From: Neisseria sicca
GTDB lineage: Bacteria > Pseudomonadota > Gammaproteobacteria > Burkholderiales > Neisseriaceae
DNA length: 64,000 nucleotides
Direction: 5' to 3'
Assembly (NCBI RefSeq): GCF_003044565.1
Contig: NZ_POXG01000001.1
Span: forward strand, 1-64,000
Shown here in pieces: positions 43,656-56,422 of the stretch. The number at the start of each line of letters is the position of its first letter. The first letter of the stretch is position 1. The translations under genes were made by a program, and so were the position numbers. Below the pieces are notes generated by a model. The model ran no database searches. It saw nothing but the letters and a program-made list of their open reading frames with translations, and was not told the DNA's origin.

Positions 43656-45845
43656 TTAGCCGATGATATTGGATGGGCCCAACCATAGTTCTTGGTTGCT
43701 CTCAAATTTGGCAAATACAATATTACTGAATGTTCCTGCTGCATGATAAGCAAGAGTTTTGTCCACTGAATCGAAGATGAGATAAGAACTGTCGTAGTTG
43801 TGGTAAGAGTGAGTATAAGAGCTGTAAAACAGCATCTCTGACCAACTCAAATTTTCGCTGCCGCCACTCAACAGCGGACGTATAGCAGATAGGTCGAGTT
43901 TGTCCATATTAGGGTCAAAGTCGAGTACACGATCTATGCTTCCATCATGGATATCTGATGGGGTAAAGGCGATGGTGTCTCTGCCTGCACCTGTGATGAT
44001 GGTGTTACTACCTGTTCCTCCTGCAAGATAGTCATCGCCGTTTCCACCGTTGAGGTAATCATGTCCATTGCCACCTAATAGTCTGTCATTACCATCTCCA
44101 CCGTTGAGGTGGTCATTTCCATTGCCGCCTGACAGTGTGTCGTTGCCGCTCATGCCGTACAGGAAATCATTGCCGTTATGACCGCTCAAATGATTATGAC
44201 CGTCGTTGCCTGTCAGGACATTGTCACCATGGTTGCCAATACCGTTGATGTTGCTGCTGCCTGTCAAAGTCAGGTTTTCAACATTTGCTGAGACGGTGTA
44301 GGAAACGCTACTGTAAACGGTATCGGTACCTTCTCCCGGTTGCTCGATAACTTTGTCATTTACATTGTCCACATGATAGACATCATTTCCGTCCCCACCG
44401 CTCATGCGGTCTGTATCGGTGCCGCCGTATAAAATATCGTTACCGTTTCCACCATCAAGTACGTCGTGGTCTCGATCACCATATAAAATGTCATCTCCGC
44501 TACCTCCGTAAAGAGAGTCGTTATCATCACCACCGATCAGAAGGTCGTCACCATCCATGCCGTAGAGCTTGTCTGCCCCCCAACCACCGTCCAAGAGGTT
44601 GTTGCCGCTGTTGCCTATCAGGGTGTTGTTGAAAAAGTTACCGAAGCCGTTGAGGTTGCCATTGCCTGTCAGTATCAAGCTTTCAACTGCAGAGCCGTGT
44701 TTTATCTCGTAGGAAACGCTACTGTAAATGGTATCGTTACCTTCTCCAGCCCGTTCGGAAACGATATCGGCCACATTATCTACATAGTAAATGTCATCCC
44801 CATCTTCGCCGCTCATACCGTCTACGCCACTGCCACCGTCTAAAGTGTCATCGCCATCTCCGCCCCAGAGATTGTCGCTGCCATCTCCGCCCTCGAGCCA
44901 GTCGTTACCATATTCGCCATAGAGCCAGTCATTGTCTTTACCGCCCTCGATCCGGTCGTTGTTATTTCCACCATAGAGCCAGTCCGTTTCTCCACCTCCT
45001 TGTAGAACGTCATCTCCATCACCTCCGTAAAGATGGTCGATACCATCATCGCCCATCAGCTGGTCGTCACCGGCCATACCGTAGAGATAGTCACTTCCAC
45101 GACCACCGCTCAAGCGGTTGTTGCCGCTATTTCCCGTCAGTGTGTTATCAGAGTCGTTGCCAAATCCAGAGGTGTCGCTGTCGCCTGTCAGTGTTAATTT
45201 TTCGACGTTGGCTGGGGCAGTGTAGGAAACGCTACTGTAAATGGTATCGGTACCTTCTCCACTATATTCGATAACTGTATCGTTTACATTATCTACATAG
45301 TAACTATCATTTCCGTGTCTGCCGCTCATGCTGTCTGCGCCACTACCGCCGTATAATTTGTCATCGCCGTGTCCGCCATCGAGCAGGTCGTCATCTTCGT
45401 CGCCTTGTAGAAAGTCATCTCCGTTACCTCCGTAAAGATAGTCGCGATCATTGCCGCCTATCAGTTGGTCGTTGCTGTCCATACCGTAGAGCTTGTCACT
45501 TCCGTTACCGCCGCTCAAGCGGTTGTTGCCTTTGTTGCCTGTCAGAATATTGTTGGAGTTGTTGCCAAATCCAAAGGTGTTGCCGTCGCCTTCCAGTGTC
45601 AGGTTTTCGACGTGGTTTGGTAAGGCAAAGTTTGTACTGGCATAAACCGTATCGGTGCCTTCATGTGCATATTCAACAATGGTGTCGCCTGCGTTCTTAC
45701 TGTAATAAATATCGTTGCCCAAGCCGCCGTAAAATGTGGTATGCCCGAGACTGCCATGTAAAACGTCATTACGGGGCGTTCCTTTAAGGACGACGGGTTT
45801 ATTATTTGCTGCGTTGCTGGGTAAAGAGTGCAATGTATTGGCCAT
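43656..45845 (-). CDS. RTX-repeat secreted protein (longer paralogue)
   Basis: A 729-aa paralogue of the previous gene with the same start (MANTLH), the same VENLTLTG spacer modules and the same C-terminal end (VFAKFESNQELWLGPSNIIG). Many GGxGxDxxx units; calcium-binding. It has extra modules including an unusual tract (DRIEGGKDNDWLYGEYGND). Start at 45845 with AAGGAAAG upstream. Flanking DNA on both sides is shared with the shorter gene, so they arose by tandem duplication. Secretion route not visible. Confidence 0.85.
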   Translation of the reverse strand: MANTLHSLPSNAANNKPVVLKGTPRNDVLHGSLGHTTFYGGLGNDIYYSKNAGDTIVEYAHEGTDTVYASTNFALPNHVENLTLEGDGNTFGFGNNSNNILTGNKGNNRLSGGNGSDKLYGMDSNDQLIGGNDRDYLYGGNGDDFLQGDEDDDLLDGGHGDDKLYGGSGADSMSGRHGNDSYYVDNVNDTVIEYSGEGTDTIYSSVSYTAPANVEKLTLTGDSDTSGFGNDSDNTLTGNSGNNRLSGGRGSDYLYGMAGDDQLMGDDGIDHLYGGDGDDVLQGGGETDWLYGGNNNDRIEGGKDNDWLYGEYGNDWLEGGDGSDNLWGGDGDDTLDGGSGVDGMSGEDGDDIYYVDNVADIVSERAGEGNDTIYSSVSYEIKHGSAVESLILTGNGNLNGFGNFFNNTLIGNSGNNLLDGGWGADKLYGMDGDDLLIGGDDNDSLYGGSGDDILYGDRDHDVLDGGNGNDILYGGTDTDRMSGGDGNDVYHVDNVNDKVIEQPGEGTDTVYSSVSYTVSANVENLTLTGSSNINGIGNHGDNVLTGNDGHNHLSGHNGNDFLYGMSGNDTLSGGNGNDHLNGGDGNDRLLGGNGHDYLNGGNGDDYLAGGTGSNTIITGAGRDTIAFTPSDIHDGSIDRVLDFDPNMDKLDLSAIRPLLSGGSENLSWSEMLFYSSYTHSYHNYDSSYLIFDSVDKTLAYHAAGTFSNIVFAKFESNQELWLGPSNIIG

Positions 45846-46055
45846 GATGGCTTTCCTTGAGAACAAGTTGCTGGGGAAAATAAATAACGCTATCTATTTG
45901 ACATTAAAAGATTTTTTCTTTTTTTGGTACGATGTTGATTGTATTGGGGAATAAAATACTGGGAAAGATATAATAAATTATATTATTGTTTTGTTTATTA
46001 ATTTAAAATAAGAAATGATATTTAATAGTATTCTGATGTTGATGAGTGAAAAACG

Positions 46056-46094
46056 AAAAGGTCGTCTGAAAATCGGTTTTCAGACGACCTTTTG
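46056..46094. terminator. Uptake-sequence hairpin upstream of the longer RTX gene
   Basis: AAAAGGTCGTCTGAAAATCGG... and TTTTCAGACGACCTTTTGTCG. It is followed by CTGTAACGAATTGTGCTTTATG, nearly repeated at 43576 after the other copy. The 45846-46318 gap otherwise holds the RTX promoter region and two more uptake-like sites. Confidence 0.7.
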
Positions 46095-46318
46095 TCGTTA
46101 TCTGTAACGAATTGTGCTTTATGTAGTTTCACAGCAAAAGCAATTGCAAAAATATACTGGGATTGTTTCTGTATGTCTTGTCAGGAAAAGAAAGAATAAT
46201 GCTAAATTTCTAGAAAACGGTTAGGTTGATGCAAACGAGCGAATACGTTGAATTTTAGATATAAAAATTCAGACGACCTTGGGGGTGTCTCAAAGGTCAT
46301 CTGAAAATACAAATTCTG

Positions 46319-47278
46319 CTATAAACCGCAAGTTTTCGGCTTATTCGCCAGAATATTGATAACTTTACGTTCAGGTTTGGACGGGGTGATTTTGATTTCA
46401 CTCTCGTCTTCTTCGCTGCCGTCGGAGTAGCGTTCGGGCATTTTTTCGCTGTCAAATGCCAAGTCGCCGCCGTGTTTCAAGGTTTGACCGCGCTCCAAAC
46501 CGACGAAATCGAAAAGTTCGGGGTCGGCAAGATGGGAAGGAACGACGTTTTGTAGGGCGGAGAACATCGATTCAATGCGGCCGGGGAAACGTTTGTCCCA
46601 ATCTCGCAGCATATCGCCGATGACTTGGCGTTGCAGGTTGGGCTGAGAGCCGCAGAGGTTGCACGGGATGATTGGGAACTGCTTCAGTTCGGCGTATTTA
46701 ATTAAATCTTTTTCTTTCACATACGCCAGCGGGCGGATGACGATGTGTTCGCCGTTGTCGCTCACCAATTTAGGCGGCATGGCTTTGAGTTTGCCGCCGT
46801 AAAACATATTCAGGAACATGGTGGCGAGGATGTCGTCGCGGTGGTGTCCCAAGGCGATTTTGGTGCAGCCCAATTCTTTTGCGGTGCGGTAGAGGATGCC
46901 GCGGCGCAGGCGGCTGCACAGCGAACAAGTCGTTTTGCCTTCGTCCAACACGCGTTTGACGGTGGAGTAGGTATCTTCTTCGACGATTTTATACGGTACA
47001 CCTATGCTTTCAAGATAGGTCGGTAATACTTCTTCGGGGAAGCCCGGCTGTTTTTGGTCGAGATTGACGGCAACCAGCTCAAAATCAATCGGCGCACTGG
47101 CTTGGAGTTGGCGCAGGATGTCTAAGAGGGCGTAGCTGTCTTTGCCACCGGAGAGGCAGACCATGATTTTGTCGCCCGGCTCTATCATGTTGAAATCGTT
47201 AATCGCATCGCCGACGGCATGGCGCAGGCGTTTGTTGAGTTTGTTGTTCTCTAATTCTTGTTTGGTTTTTTTGGACAT
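46319..47278 (-). CDS. ttcA: tRNA 2-thiocytidine synthetase TtcA
   Basis: A 319-aa ATP-dependent enzyme that thiolates C32 of certain tRNAs. PP-loop [10 protein letters not shown] (about 44-53), the cluster-binding cysteines C-S-L-C ([18 protein letters not shown]) and IPCNLCGSQ later, in the TtcA-type CxxC...C arrangement. Followed by a charged tail ([18 protein letters not shown]). Normal length. Upstream region 47279-47655 carries a hairpin and uptake site. Confidence 0.94.
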   Translation of the reverse strand: MSKKTKQELENNKLNKRLRHAVGDAINDFNMIEPGDKIMVCLSGGKDSYALLDILRQLQASAPIDFELVAVNLDQKQPGFPEEVLPTYLESIGVPYKIVEEDTYSTVKRVLDEGKTTCSLCSRLRRGILYRTAKELGCTKIALGHHRDDILATMFLNMFYGGKLKAMPPKLVSDNGEHIVIRPLAYVKEKDLIKYAELKQFPIIPCNLCGSQPNLQRQVIGDMLRDWDKRFPGRIESMFSALQNVVPSHLADPELFDFVGLERGQTLKHGGDLAFDSEKMPERYSDGSEEDESEIKITPSKPERKVINILANKPKTCGL

Positions 47279-47541
47279 GGCGGTTTGTGCTTTGAAATAA
47301 GGAAAAATTTAAGGGCGGTATTGTACCGCAAAAAGCGTTTGGAAACTGCATATTAGAAAAAGAATAGGGGGCGGATTTAGATTTGAAGCACAATATTTTT
47401 CTCAAGAGAAAGATTTGTATCTAGGAAGGTTTTTTCTATTGTGTTGAGAGTGGGATGTTTGTATCAGGATAGGGTGGATGAATTGATAAAGCAGGAGGAT
47501 GATGACAATGAGTACGATGCCGTTTTTGAATGAGAGAAGCC

Positions 47542-47564
47542 GGCTTCTGTGGCACACAGAAGCC
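47542..47564. other. GC-rich hairpin
   Basis: GGCTTCTGTG and CACAGAAGCC form a perfect 10-bp stem with a 3-nt loop; a larger partial symmetry (AAGCCGGC...GCCTGCTT) surrounds it. No U tract follows. Function unknown. Confidence 0.4.
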
Positions 47565-47655
47565 TGCTTGTACGAAACGTCTGAAAGTTATTTATAGAGA
47601 CCTAAAATTTGGGAATCACTCTTTTTCAGACGACCTTTTATTCCCATCAGGGCAA

Positions 47656-47934
47656 TTAACGGCTGCGTTCGATAAAACGGTAATAGGTTTCGCCGTCTTG
47701 GACGTAACCCAATTCCACACGGGCAATTTCAGAAATCGCTTCTTGACCGTTCGCCAAATCATCGACTTCCGCAGCAAGGAACTGGTTGCGCAAAGTGAGC
47801 GTCTGGTTTTTCTCCTCCTGCACGGAAAGTTGTTCCTGCAATTCTTCCGTATGCCCGATACTGCCTTTTCCGAACCAAAGGCTGTATTGGCAGTAAGCGA
47901 GTGCGATGGATAAAACAACAGTTACCCACTTCAT
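47656..47934 (-). CDS. ftsB: Cell division protein FtsB
   Basis: A 92-aa single-pass membrane protein of the divisome. TM helix at about 4-20 (VTVVLSIALAYCQYSLWF), then a coiled coil (ELQEQLSVQEEKNQTLTLRNQFLAAEVDDL) and the conserved ARVELGYVQDGETYYR end, which contacts FtsL/FtsQ. It follows eno by 16 bp, the usual eno-ftsB pairing in proteobacteria. Confidence 0.93.
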   Translation of the reverse strand: MKWVTVVLSIALAYCQYSLWFGKGSIGHTEELQEQLSVQEEKNQTLTLRNQFLAAEVDDLANGQEAISEIARVELGYVQDGETYYRFIERSR

Positions 47935-47950
47935 ACATCAATACCTTTTC

Positions 47951-49279
<1,329 letters not shown>

Positions 49280-49598
49280 TTACATTTCAGACGACCTATG
49301 ATCGCCGCTGAAAACATATCAATACCGATTATAACGATAGCGATACCAGAATCGCGATGAAACCGACTGTAAGTTTGTTTCACGTCAACATCAGTTTGCA
49401 CAAAAAGCCAGATACGCCTAAACAGCCCCGCATTTTAACAGTTTTTGAGATTTTAGGGCAGGGAGGCTTGCTGCAAATGCTTTGTTTTAGGTGGAAAGGT
49501 CGTCTGAAAATATCTTAAGTAAGCTAATTGTTTTTGAATATGGACAGGTCATATGGTTTTTTATAAAATTCAGACATCATTTTTAAAAAGGTTACCGT

Positions 49599-50591
49599 AT
49601 GAAGAAAATATTTTTAGGCGCTTTCATTGCATCAGTGTATATGCCTATTGCACTGGCTGATACCTGCGAAGCACCAAAATTGACCGGTAGAGAAGGTTAC
49701 AGCACGGTTTTTTGTCTTAATGAAGAAGGCTTGTCTAGGGTTGTGAAGCCGGGTAACAAGAAGAACCCTTTTTTGCATGGCTTTGTTAATCGACAAGGGA
49801 AGGTTGTTGTTCCACTTAAGTATTATGATGCCTATGATTTTTCTGAAGGATTGGCAGCAGTATGTAAAACCGTAGGAAAATCAGATCAAATTTTATGCGG
49901 TTATATCAATGCCAGTGGTAAAGAAGTTATTCCTTTAAAATTCGAATACATGCCTGGTGATTTTTCACAAGGCATTGCCCCTGTCAAACAAAAAGGCAAA
50001 TGGGGCTTTATCGATAAAAAGGGTAAAGTTGTCATCCCATTTCAATATGTTAAAGCCGATCCATTCAGTGAAGGACTCGCTGCGGTCGCTACTGTTGATA
50101 CAAATAAATATGGCTATATCAATACAAAAGGTGAGATGGTTATTCCACCAAAATATGAAGAAGCTTTTTATTTTAATGAAGGCTTAGCTGCTGTTAAGAT
50201 TCTTGATAAATGGGGTTATATCGATAAAAGAAATCAGTGGGTAATTCCTGCGCGATATAAAAGTGCTTATAATTTTGAGGATGGTATGGCAAGGGTTTCA
50301 CAAAATGATAAATACGGTTATATCGATAAAAAGGGAAAGGTAGTTATCCCTTTTAAATATACGTATCTAGGTTCATTAAGTGAAGGTTTGATTGGTGCAG
50401 AATTAAACGGCAAATTCGGCTATTTAGATAGAACCGGCAAAGTAATCATACCGTTCAAATTTGGTACTTTCAATAATTTCCAAAATGGTGTGGCTCTTGT
50501 TAATATGAAAAATATATTTAAAGACGAAGATTATAGTGAGGATGAATTTTTTTATATTGATAAGCAAGGCAAGCCAGTTGAAGTGGAATAA
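49599..50591 (+). CDS. Secreted WG-repeat protein
   Basis: A 330-aa protein with a signal peptide (MKKIFLGAFIASVYMPIALA). The mature part is a series of about nine WG-type repeats, e.g. KWGFIDKKGKVVIPFQYV, KYGYINTKGEMVIPPKYE, KWGYIDKRNQWVIPARYK, each about 23-35 residues with the spacer F-EGLAAV. WG-repeat proteins form beta-propeller-like folds of unknown function in bacteria. It is periplasmic or surface-exposed. Its DNA is AT-richer than eno and guaB. Confidence 0.85.
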   Translation: MKKIFLGAFIASVYMPIALADTCEAPKLTGREGYSTVFCLNEEGLSRVVKPGNKKNPFLHGFVNRQGKVVVPLKYYDAYDFSEGLAAVCKTVGKSDQILCGYINASGKEVIPLKFEYMPGDFSQGIAPVKQKGKWGFIDKKGKVVIPFQYVKADPFSEGLAAVATVDTNKYGYINTKGEMVIPPKYEEAFYFNEGLAAVKILDKWGYIDKRNQWVIPARYKSAYNFEDGMARVSQNDKYGYIDKKGKVVIPFKYTYLGSLSEGLIGAELNGKFGYLDRTGKVIIPFKFGTFNNFQNGVALVNMKNIFKDEDYSEDEFFYIDKQGKPVEVE

Positions 50592-50614
50592 CAATTTTTG
50601 AATGTGATGCAATT

Positions 50615-50645
50615 AAGGTCGTCTGAAACTTTCAGACGACCTTTG
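50615..50645. terminator. Uptake-sequence terminator
   Basis: AAGGTCGTCTGAAA and TTTCAGACGACCTT are apposed. It separates the convergent WG-repeat gene and guaB. Confidence 0.85.
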
Positions 50646-50656
50646 TTCACTTGATC

Positions 50657-52207
<1,551 letters not shown>

Positions 52208-52316
52208 TTATTTTTTTACGACACCATTGCAACGCATATTTTTGAATTAATATGACATATTTTTGAAAATCAAGTAGAATAGGGTCGTCTGAAAACACGT
52301 TTACGATGAAAACAAT

Positions 52317-52754
52317 ATGAAAAAATCATCTTTATCCTTATTTTTGGTGGGCGTTTTGTATGCTGCCGGAGCAGTGGCCGGAAATAACGTTTATACATGG
52401 AAAAGCGGCAGTGGCAGCACCAGCTACTCCGATACCCCTAACCGCTTGCAGCCGGAACGTTCGAATATTGTGAATATTCGCACTCGTAATGTGACGCCTG
52501 CGGTTGCCAAACCAGAAAATGCCCAAGAAGGGACACTGTCAGAACAGCAAGCCAAGCTGAACGAGAAAATTTTGGCGCAGAATAAGCAGGTTGAGGAGCA
52601 GAATAAGAAGGTTGAAGAAGCAAACCGCCAAAATAAGGAAGACAATTGTCGGATTGCCCGTGTAAACCGTCAGTTTGCGGAAAGTGCGCGTACAGCCAAT
52701 CGTGATGATTTGATTAAGCAATATCAGGGTGATATTAATAAATATTGCAATTGA
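52317..52754 (+). CDS. DUF4124 periplasmic protein with coiled coil
   Basis: A 145-aa protein with a signal peptide (MKKSSLSLFLVGVLYAAGAVA), the DUF4124 domain (NNVYTWKSGSGSTSYSDTPN, about 23-50), then a coiled coil (LSEQQAKLNEKILAQNKQVEEQNKKVEEANRQ by parts) and a Cys-flanked end (NCRIARVNRQF). DUF4124 proteins are periplasmic with unknown role. Monocistronic with its own terminator. Confidence 0.8.
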   Translation: MKKSSLSLFLVGVLYAAGAVAGNNVYTWKSGSGSTSYSDTPNRLQPERSNIVNIRTRNVTPAVAKPENAQEGTLSEQQAKLNEKILAQNKQVEEQNKKVEEANRQNKEDNCRIARVNRQFAESARTANRDDLIKQYQGDINKYCN

Positions 52755-52766
52755 TTGTATCAAAAG

Positions 52767-52807
52767 AAAAATAAGGCATATGGTTGTAACCGTATGCCTT
52801 ATTTTTT
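52767..52807 (+). terminator. Terminator after the DUF4124 gene
   Basis: AAAATAAGGCATATGG and CCGTATGCCTTATTTTTT form a stem of about 15 bp (one G-T pair) with a short loop. Confidence 0.85.
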
Positions 52808-52880
52808 AGCTTTCTCTAGTATGGCTGTTCAATGGACAGGGTTAATCTATCGGTAATGGTGTATTGGCAAAATATCGGGT

Positions 52881-53741
52881 TCAGTTGTGATTTTGCTGCG
52901 TCATGTATTCCAAGGCGTGTTGTGCAAGCGTATTGCCTTGGGCGGCGGCTTTTTCAAACCAAGATTTTGCTTGGGTAACATTTTGGGTTACCCCTTGTCC
53001 GTTTTCGTATAAAACGCCCAAGTTGTTTTGAGCATTCGCGTTCCCTTGTTCTGCTGCTTTGTTATACCAATATTTCGCTTTGGGATAATTTTGGGTAACG
53101 CCTTGTCCCTCGGCAAACATGATGCCTAAATTATATTGCGCTTTAGCATTACCTTTCTTGGCAGCTTTTTCAAACCATGACTTGGCAAGCTTATAGTCTT
53201 GAGCTACACCTTCACCCGAGTAATACATCAAACCCAAGTAAAATTGTGCGCTGTCTTCTCCTTGGTCCGCTGCTTTGTGAAACCAAGTTTTTGCCTGTAT
53301 ATAATCTTGTGGGATGCCTATACCGGCATAGTGCAGAATACCTAAATTAAACGCTGCTGCTGCATTGCCTTGTTCGGCTGCCTTTTCCCACCAAAATTTG
53401 GCTTGACGATAGTCTTGTGCCGTTCCTTCACCTTCGTAATAAACGATTCCAAGATTGAATTGTGCTTCGGCGTTGTCGCTGTGTGCTGCTTTTTCAAACC
53501 AGTATTTTGCCTGCTCGTAATCCTGTGTCGTACCGATGCCTTTTGCGTACATAGTGCCTAAGTCAAGTTGAGAACGGGTATCTCCCTGTTTCGCCATTTC
53601 TTGCATCAATCGGAAGGCTTGGTTTTCATTATTTTGAGAGACATTGTGACGTGGGGTGTAATGTGGTTTTGCCGCATAAGCCTGCATTCCTGAGATGGAA
53701 AGCAGGATGGTTAGGATAAGTGTTTTAGACGTAATGTTCAT
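52881..53741 (-). CDS. Sel1-repeat (TPR-like) periplasmic protein
   Basis: A 286-aa protein. Signal peptide (MNITSKTLILTILLSISGMQAYA), then seven Sel1 repeats of 36 residues each, e.g. GDTRSQLDLGTMYAKGIGTT and GNAAAAFNLGILHYAGIGIP, with the WFEKAA/WFHKAAD helix ends. Sel1 proteins bind partner proteins and scaffold signalling or envelope complexes. Target unknown. Uniform repeats make the locus prone to recombination. Confidence 0.88.
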   Translation of the reverse strand: MNITSKTLILTILLSISGMQAYAAKPHYTPRHNVSQNNENQAFRLMQEMAKQGDTRSQLDLGTMYAKGIGTTQDYEQAKYWFEKAAHSDNAEAQFNLGIVYYEGEGTAQDYRQAKFWWEKAAEQGNAAAAFNLGILHYAGIGIPQDYIQAKTWFHKAADQGEDSAQFYLGLMYYSGEGVAQDYKLAKSWFEKAAKKGNAKAQYNLGIMFAEGQGVTQNYPKAKYWYNKAAEQGNANAQNNLGVLYENGQGVTQNVTQAKSWFEKAAAQGNTLAQHALEYMTQQNHN

Positions 53742-53920
53742 GACTATAAAATATAATTGGTATTAGGAGAGTCGATTATCTATATTAACTTGTCTTAAAA
53801 ATGAAGTAAATCAAATATGGACGATTTGAACAATATAGGGATGAAAGGTCGTCTGAAATTGCCACAATTCCCCAAATCCCGATAAAATCGTCCTTCATAA
53901 CCATATTTTTAGGACACGCC

Positions 53921-54769
53921 GTGCAAGGACTTGATTATTGCCGTCAGAAGGCAGAAGAAAGCCGCTCCAGTTTTTTATCGGGCTTCCGTTTCCTGCCGCA
54001 GGAAAAGCGGGATGCGATAACGGTTTTGTATGCTTTTTGCCGCGAATTGGACGATGTGGTCGATGATTGTTCCGATCCGAATGTGGCGCAGGCAACGTTG
54101 AACTGGTGGCGCGGCGATTTGGACAAGGTATTCGGCGGCGTGATGCCGGAGCATCCGGTCAATCAGGCTTTGAGGCAGATAAAGGAAACCTTCAAGCTGC
54201 CGAAATATGAATTGGAAGCCTTAATCGACGGAATGCAGATGGATTTGGTTCAGGCGCGTTACGGTAGTTTTGAAGAGTTGAAACTGTATTGCCACCGCGT
54301 CGCAGGCGTCGTCGGCTGCCTGATTGCGCGGATTTTGGGTTTTTCAGACGACCGAACGCTGGAATACGCCGATAAGATGGGCCTTGCGCTGCAACTGACG
54401 AACATTATTCGTGATGTTGGCGAGGATGCGAGAAACGGTCGGATTTACCTGCCGATGGAGGAAATGCGGCGGTTTGACGTACCTGCAAGCGTGATCATGC
54501 AATGTAAGCCGACGGATAACTTTGCCAAACTGATGCGTTTTCAAGTTTCACGCGCCCGCGAGACTTATCGCGAGGCGATGTCGCTCTTGCCCGCCGCCGA
54601 TAAAAAATCCCAAAAAGTCGGGTTGGTGATGGCGGCGATTTATTACGCGCTGCTGAACGAAATCGATCTCGACGGCGCGCAAAACGTCTTGACTTATAAA
54701 ATTGCCATTCCTTCGCCACGAAAAAAGCGTATTGCCCTGAAAACCTGGTTATTCGGATTTAAGCCATGA
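53921..54769 (+). CDS. hpnD: Presqualene diphosphate synthase HpnD-like
   Basis: A 282-aa squalene/phytoene synthase family enzyme. GTG start preceded by AGGA. The Asp-rich motifs are DDVVDD (44-49) and the second DxxxD region NIIRDVGEDARNGRIYLP (about 160-177). With HpnE next to it, it fits presqualene diphosphate synthase of the HpnCDE squalene route (two farnesyl diphosphates to presqualene diphosphate). A phytoene-type product is the alternative. Its stop overlaps the hpnE start (ATGA). Confidence 0.85.
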   Translation: MQGLDYCRQKAEESRSSFLSGFRFLPQEKRDAITVLYAFCRELDDVVDDCSDPNVAQATLNWWRGDLDKVFGGVMPEHPVNQALRQIKETFKLPKYELEALIDGMQMDLVQARYGSFEELKLYCHRVAGVVGCLIARILGFSDDRTLEYADKMGLALQLTNIIRDVGEDARNGRIYLPMEEMRRFDVPASVIMQCKPTDNFAKLMRFQVSRARETYREAMSLLPAADKKSQKVGLVMAAIYYALLNEIDLDGAQNVLTYKIAIPSPRKKRIALKTWLFGFKP

Positions 54770-56109
54770 ATACTCCGCATCTTCGCCCGAAAATTGCCGT
54801 CGTCGGCGCAGGTTGGGCAGGTTTGTCTGCCGCAATATCGTTAGCGCGCCGTGCCGATGTTACTGTGTTTGAAGCCGGTCGGCAGGCTGGTGGTAGGGCG
54901 CGTACTTTGGCTGGAAATACCGACGGATTCAGTTTTTTGGACAATGGGCAGCATATTTTGCTCGGCGCGTATCGCGGCGTATTGGCGCTGATGGAACACA
55001 TCGGTGCCGACCCTGAAGCCGCGTTCTGCCGTTTGCCCCTGCAATGGCATATGTATGAAGGTTTGCAGTTTCAAGGTACCAATCTTCCTTCGCCGCTGCA
55101 TATTTTGACCGGCATATTGCGTGCTAAAAATATTTCGTTTTCGCTGAAAATCAGGTTGTTATCCGATATGGGGGCGTTGCAGCGTTACGCACGCGGCAAG
55201 CACGCTGATTTGGCTGTTGCTCAATGGCTGCGGCAGCACAATGTTCCACGCAGGCTGGTTGCAGAGTTTTGGCAGCCGCTGGTGTGGGGCACGCTCAATA
55301 CGCCGTTGGAACACGCAAGTTTGCGGGTATTATGCAATGTTTTGTCCGACGGCGTATGGGCGGATAAATCCGGTAGCGACTACCTTTTACCCAAGCGCGA
55401 TTTAGGTGCAATTATCGCCGAGCCTGCGTTGGCAAAACTCAAGCAATTCGGGGCGGACATCTTTCTTGAAACCCGAGTAGGTCGTCTGAAAAACCTTCCT
55501 GACGGACGCGTTGTTGTGAATGATGAGGCTTTTGATGCCGTTATTGTTGCGACTGCGCCGTATCATGCCGTCCATCTTTTTCCTGAAGATACTCCGGACT
55601 ATATTCAGACGACCTATCAAAATCTCCAATACCACTCAATCACCACCGTCTATCTTCGCTATGCCGTTCCCGTCCATCTGCCCGCGCCGCTGACCGGATT
55701 TGCCGATGGTACGGCTCAATGGCTGGTGTATCGCGGCGCACTCGGTTTGCCGACAAACGAAGTCGCTGCCGTCATCAGCGTTTCCGATCATGTTGGCGCG
55801 TTCAAAAGCCAAGAATGGGCGGAGAAAGTCCATGCCGACGTAAAACGGATCTGCACTTATTTGGACGAACCCGAAGCCGTCCGCGTTATTACCGAAAAAC
55901 GCGCGACCACAGCCTGTACGCCAGATACCGCACCTCCCGATTTTGCTTGGCTGCACCAGCGGAATATCTATCCCGCAGGCGACTACCTGCATCCGCGCTA
56001 TCCGGCTACGTTGGAAGCTGCGGTGCAGTCGGGTTTGGCGGCGGCGGAAAGATGTTTGGCAGAAATCAATTTGAAACCAAAGGATGGAGATGCACAGTCC
56101 TTACTTTGA
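54766..56109 (+). CDS. hpnE: Hydroxysqualene dehydroxylase HpnE-like (FAD-dependent)
   Basis: A 447-aa amine-oxidase-type flavoprotein. N-terminal Rossmann motif IAVVGAGWAGLSAAISLARR (about 10-29) with FEAGRQAGGRART, substrate region FLDNGQHILLGAYRGVL (typical of HpnE), and the C-terminal FAD motif IYPAGDYLHPRYPATLEAAVQSG. It reduces hydroxysqualene to squalene in the HpnC/D/E pathway. It overlaps hpnD by ATGA. HpnC and squalene-hopene cyclase are not in the window; related desaturases in C30 carotenoid routes cannot be excluded. Confidence 0.85.
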   Translation: MNTPHLRPKIAVVGAGWAGLSAAISLARRADVTVFEAGRQAGGRARTLAGNTDGFSFLDNGQHILLGAYRGVLALMEHIGADPEAAFCRLPLQWHMYEGLQFQGTNLPSPLHILTGILRAKNISFSLKIRLLSDMGALQRYARGKHADLAVAQWLRQHNVPRRLVAEFWQPLVWGTLNTPLEHASLRVLCNVLSDGVWADKSGSDYLLPKRDLGAIIAEPALAKLKQFGADIFLETRVGRLKNLPDGRVVVNDEAFDAVIVATAPYHAVHLFPEDTPDYIQTTYQNLQYHSITTVYLRYAVPVHLPAPLTGFADGTAQWLVYRGALGLPTNEVAAVISVSDHVGAFKSQEWAEKVHADVKRICTYLDEPEAVRVITEKRATTACTPDTAPPDFAWLHQRNIYPAGDYLHPRYPATLEAAVQSGLAAAERCLAEINLKPKDGDAQSLL

Positions 56110-56144
56110 TTGGCCAATTAAAATTTGTCGTGAATGTTACGCAA

Positions 56145-56198
56145 AAAGGTCGTCTGAAAACGTTTGGCAGATTAAATCTGTGTTTTCAGACGACCTTT
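56145..56198. terminator. Uptake-sequence terminator after hpnE
   Basis: AAAAGGTCGTCTGAAAAC and GTTTTCAGACGACCTTTG around a 20-nt loop. The next gene, argD, starts 225 bp later. Confidence 0.8.
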
Positions 56199-56422
56199 GT
56201 TGATGGTGGTTGCATGATCTAAACATTTGGGTCCGGCTGCGGATGACACATTGTCTTAATCGGCGCATAATCGACGAATTGACTCAATCTCTGCAACGGC
56301 GTTGTTGTCTTCGGTTCAAAAACAATCTGGATAGGAAATGTCTCATGCCATGTCAGGCGAAACCATACGAAACAACGCCATTCATTGACTATACATCAGA
56401 CTTAAACTGCAAAGGAAACCGA

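Noticed and set aside
47542..47564. GC-rich hairpin as the ftsB or ttcA terminator
   Set aside because: It has no U tract and lies upstream of ttcA and 90 bp past ftsB; kept only as an unexplained hairpin.
56210..56422. 71-residue N-terminal extension of ArgD
   Set aside because: Cys/Arg-rich with no similarity to ArgD; a good ribosome site precedes the internal ATG at 56423.
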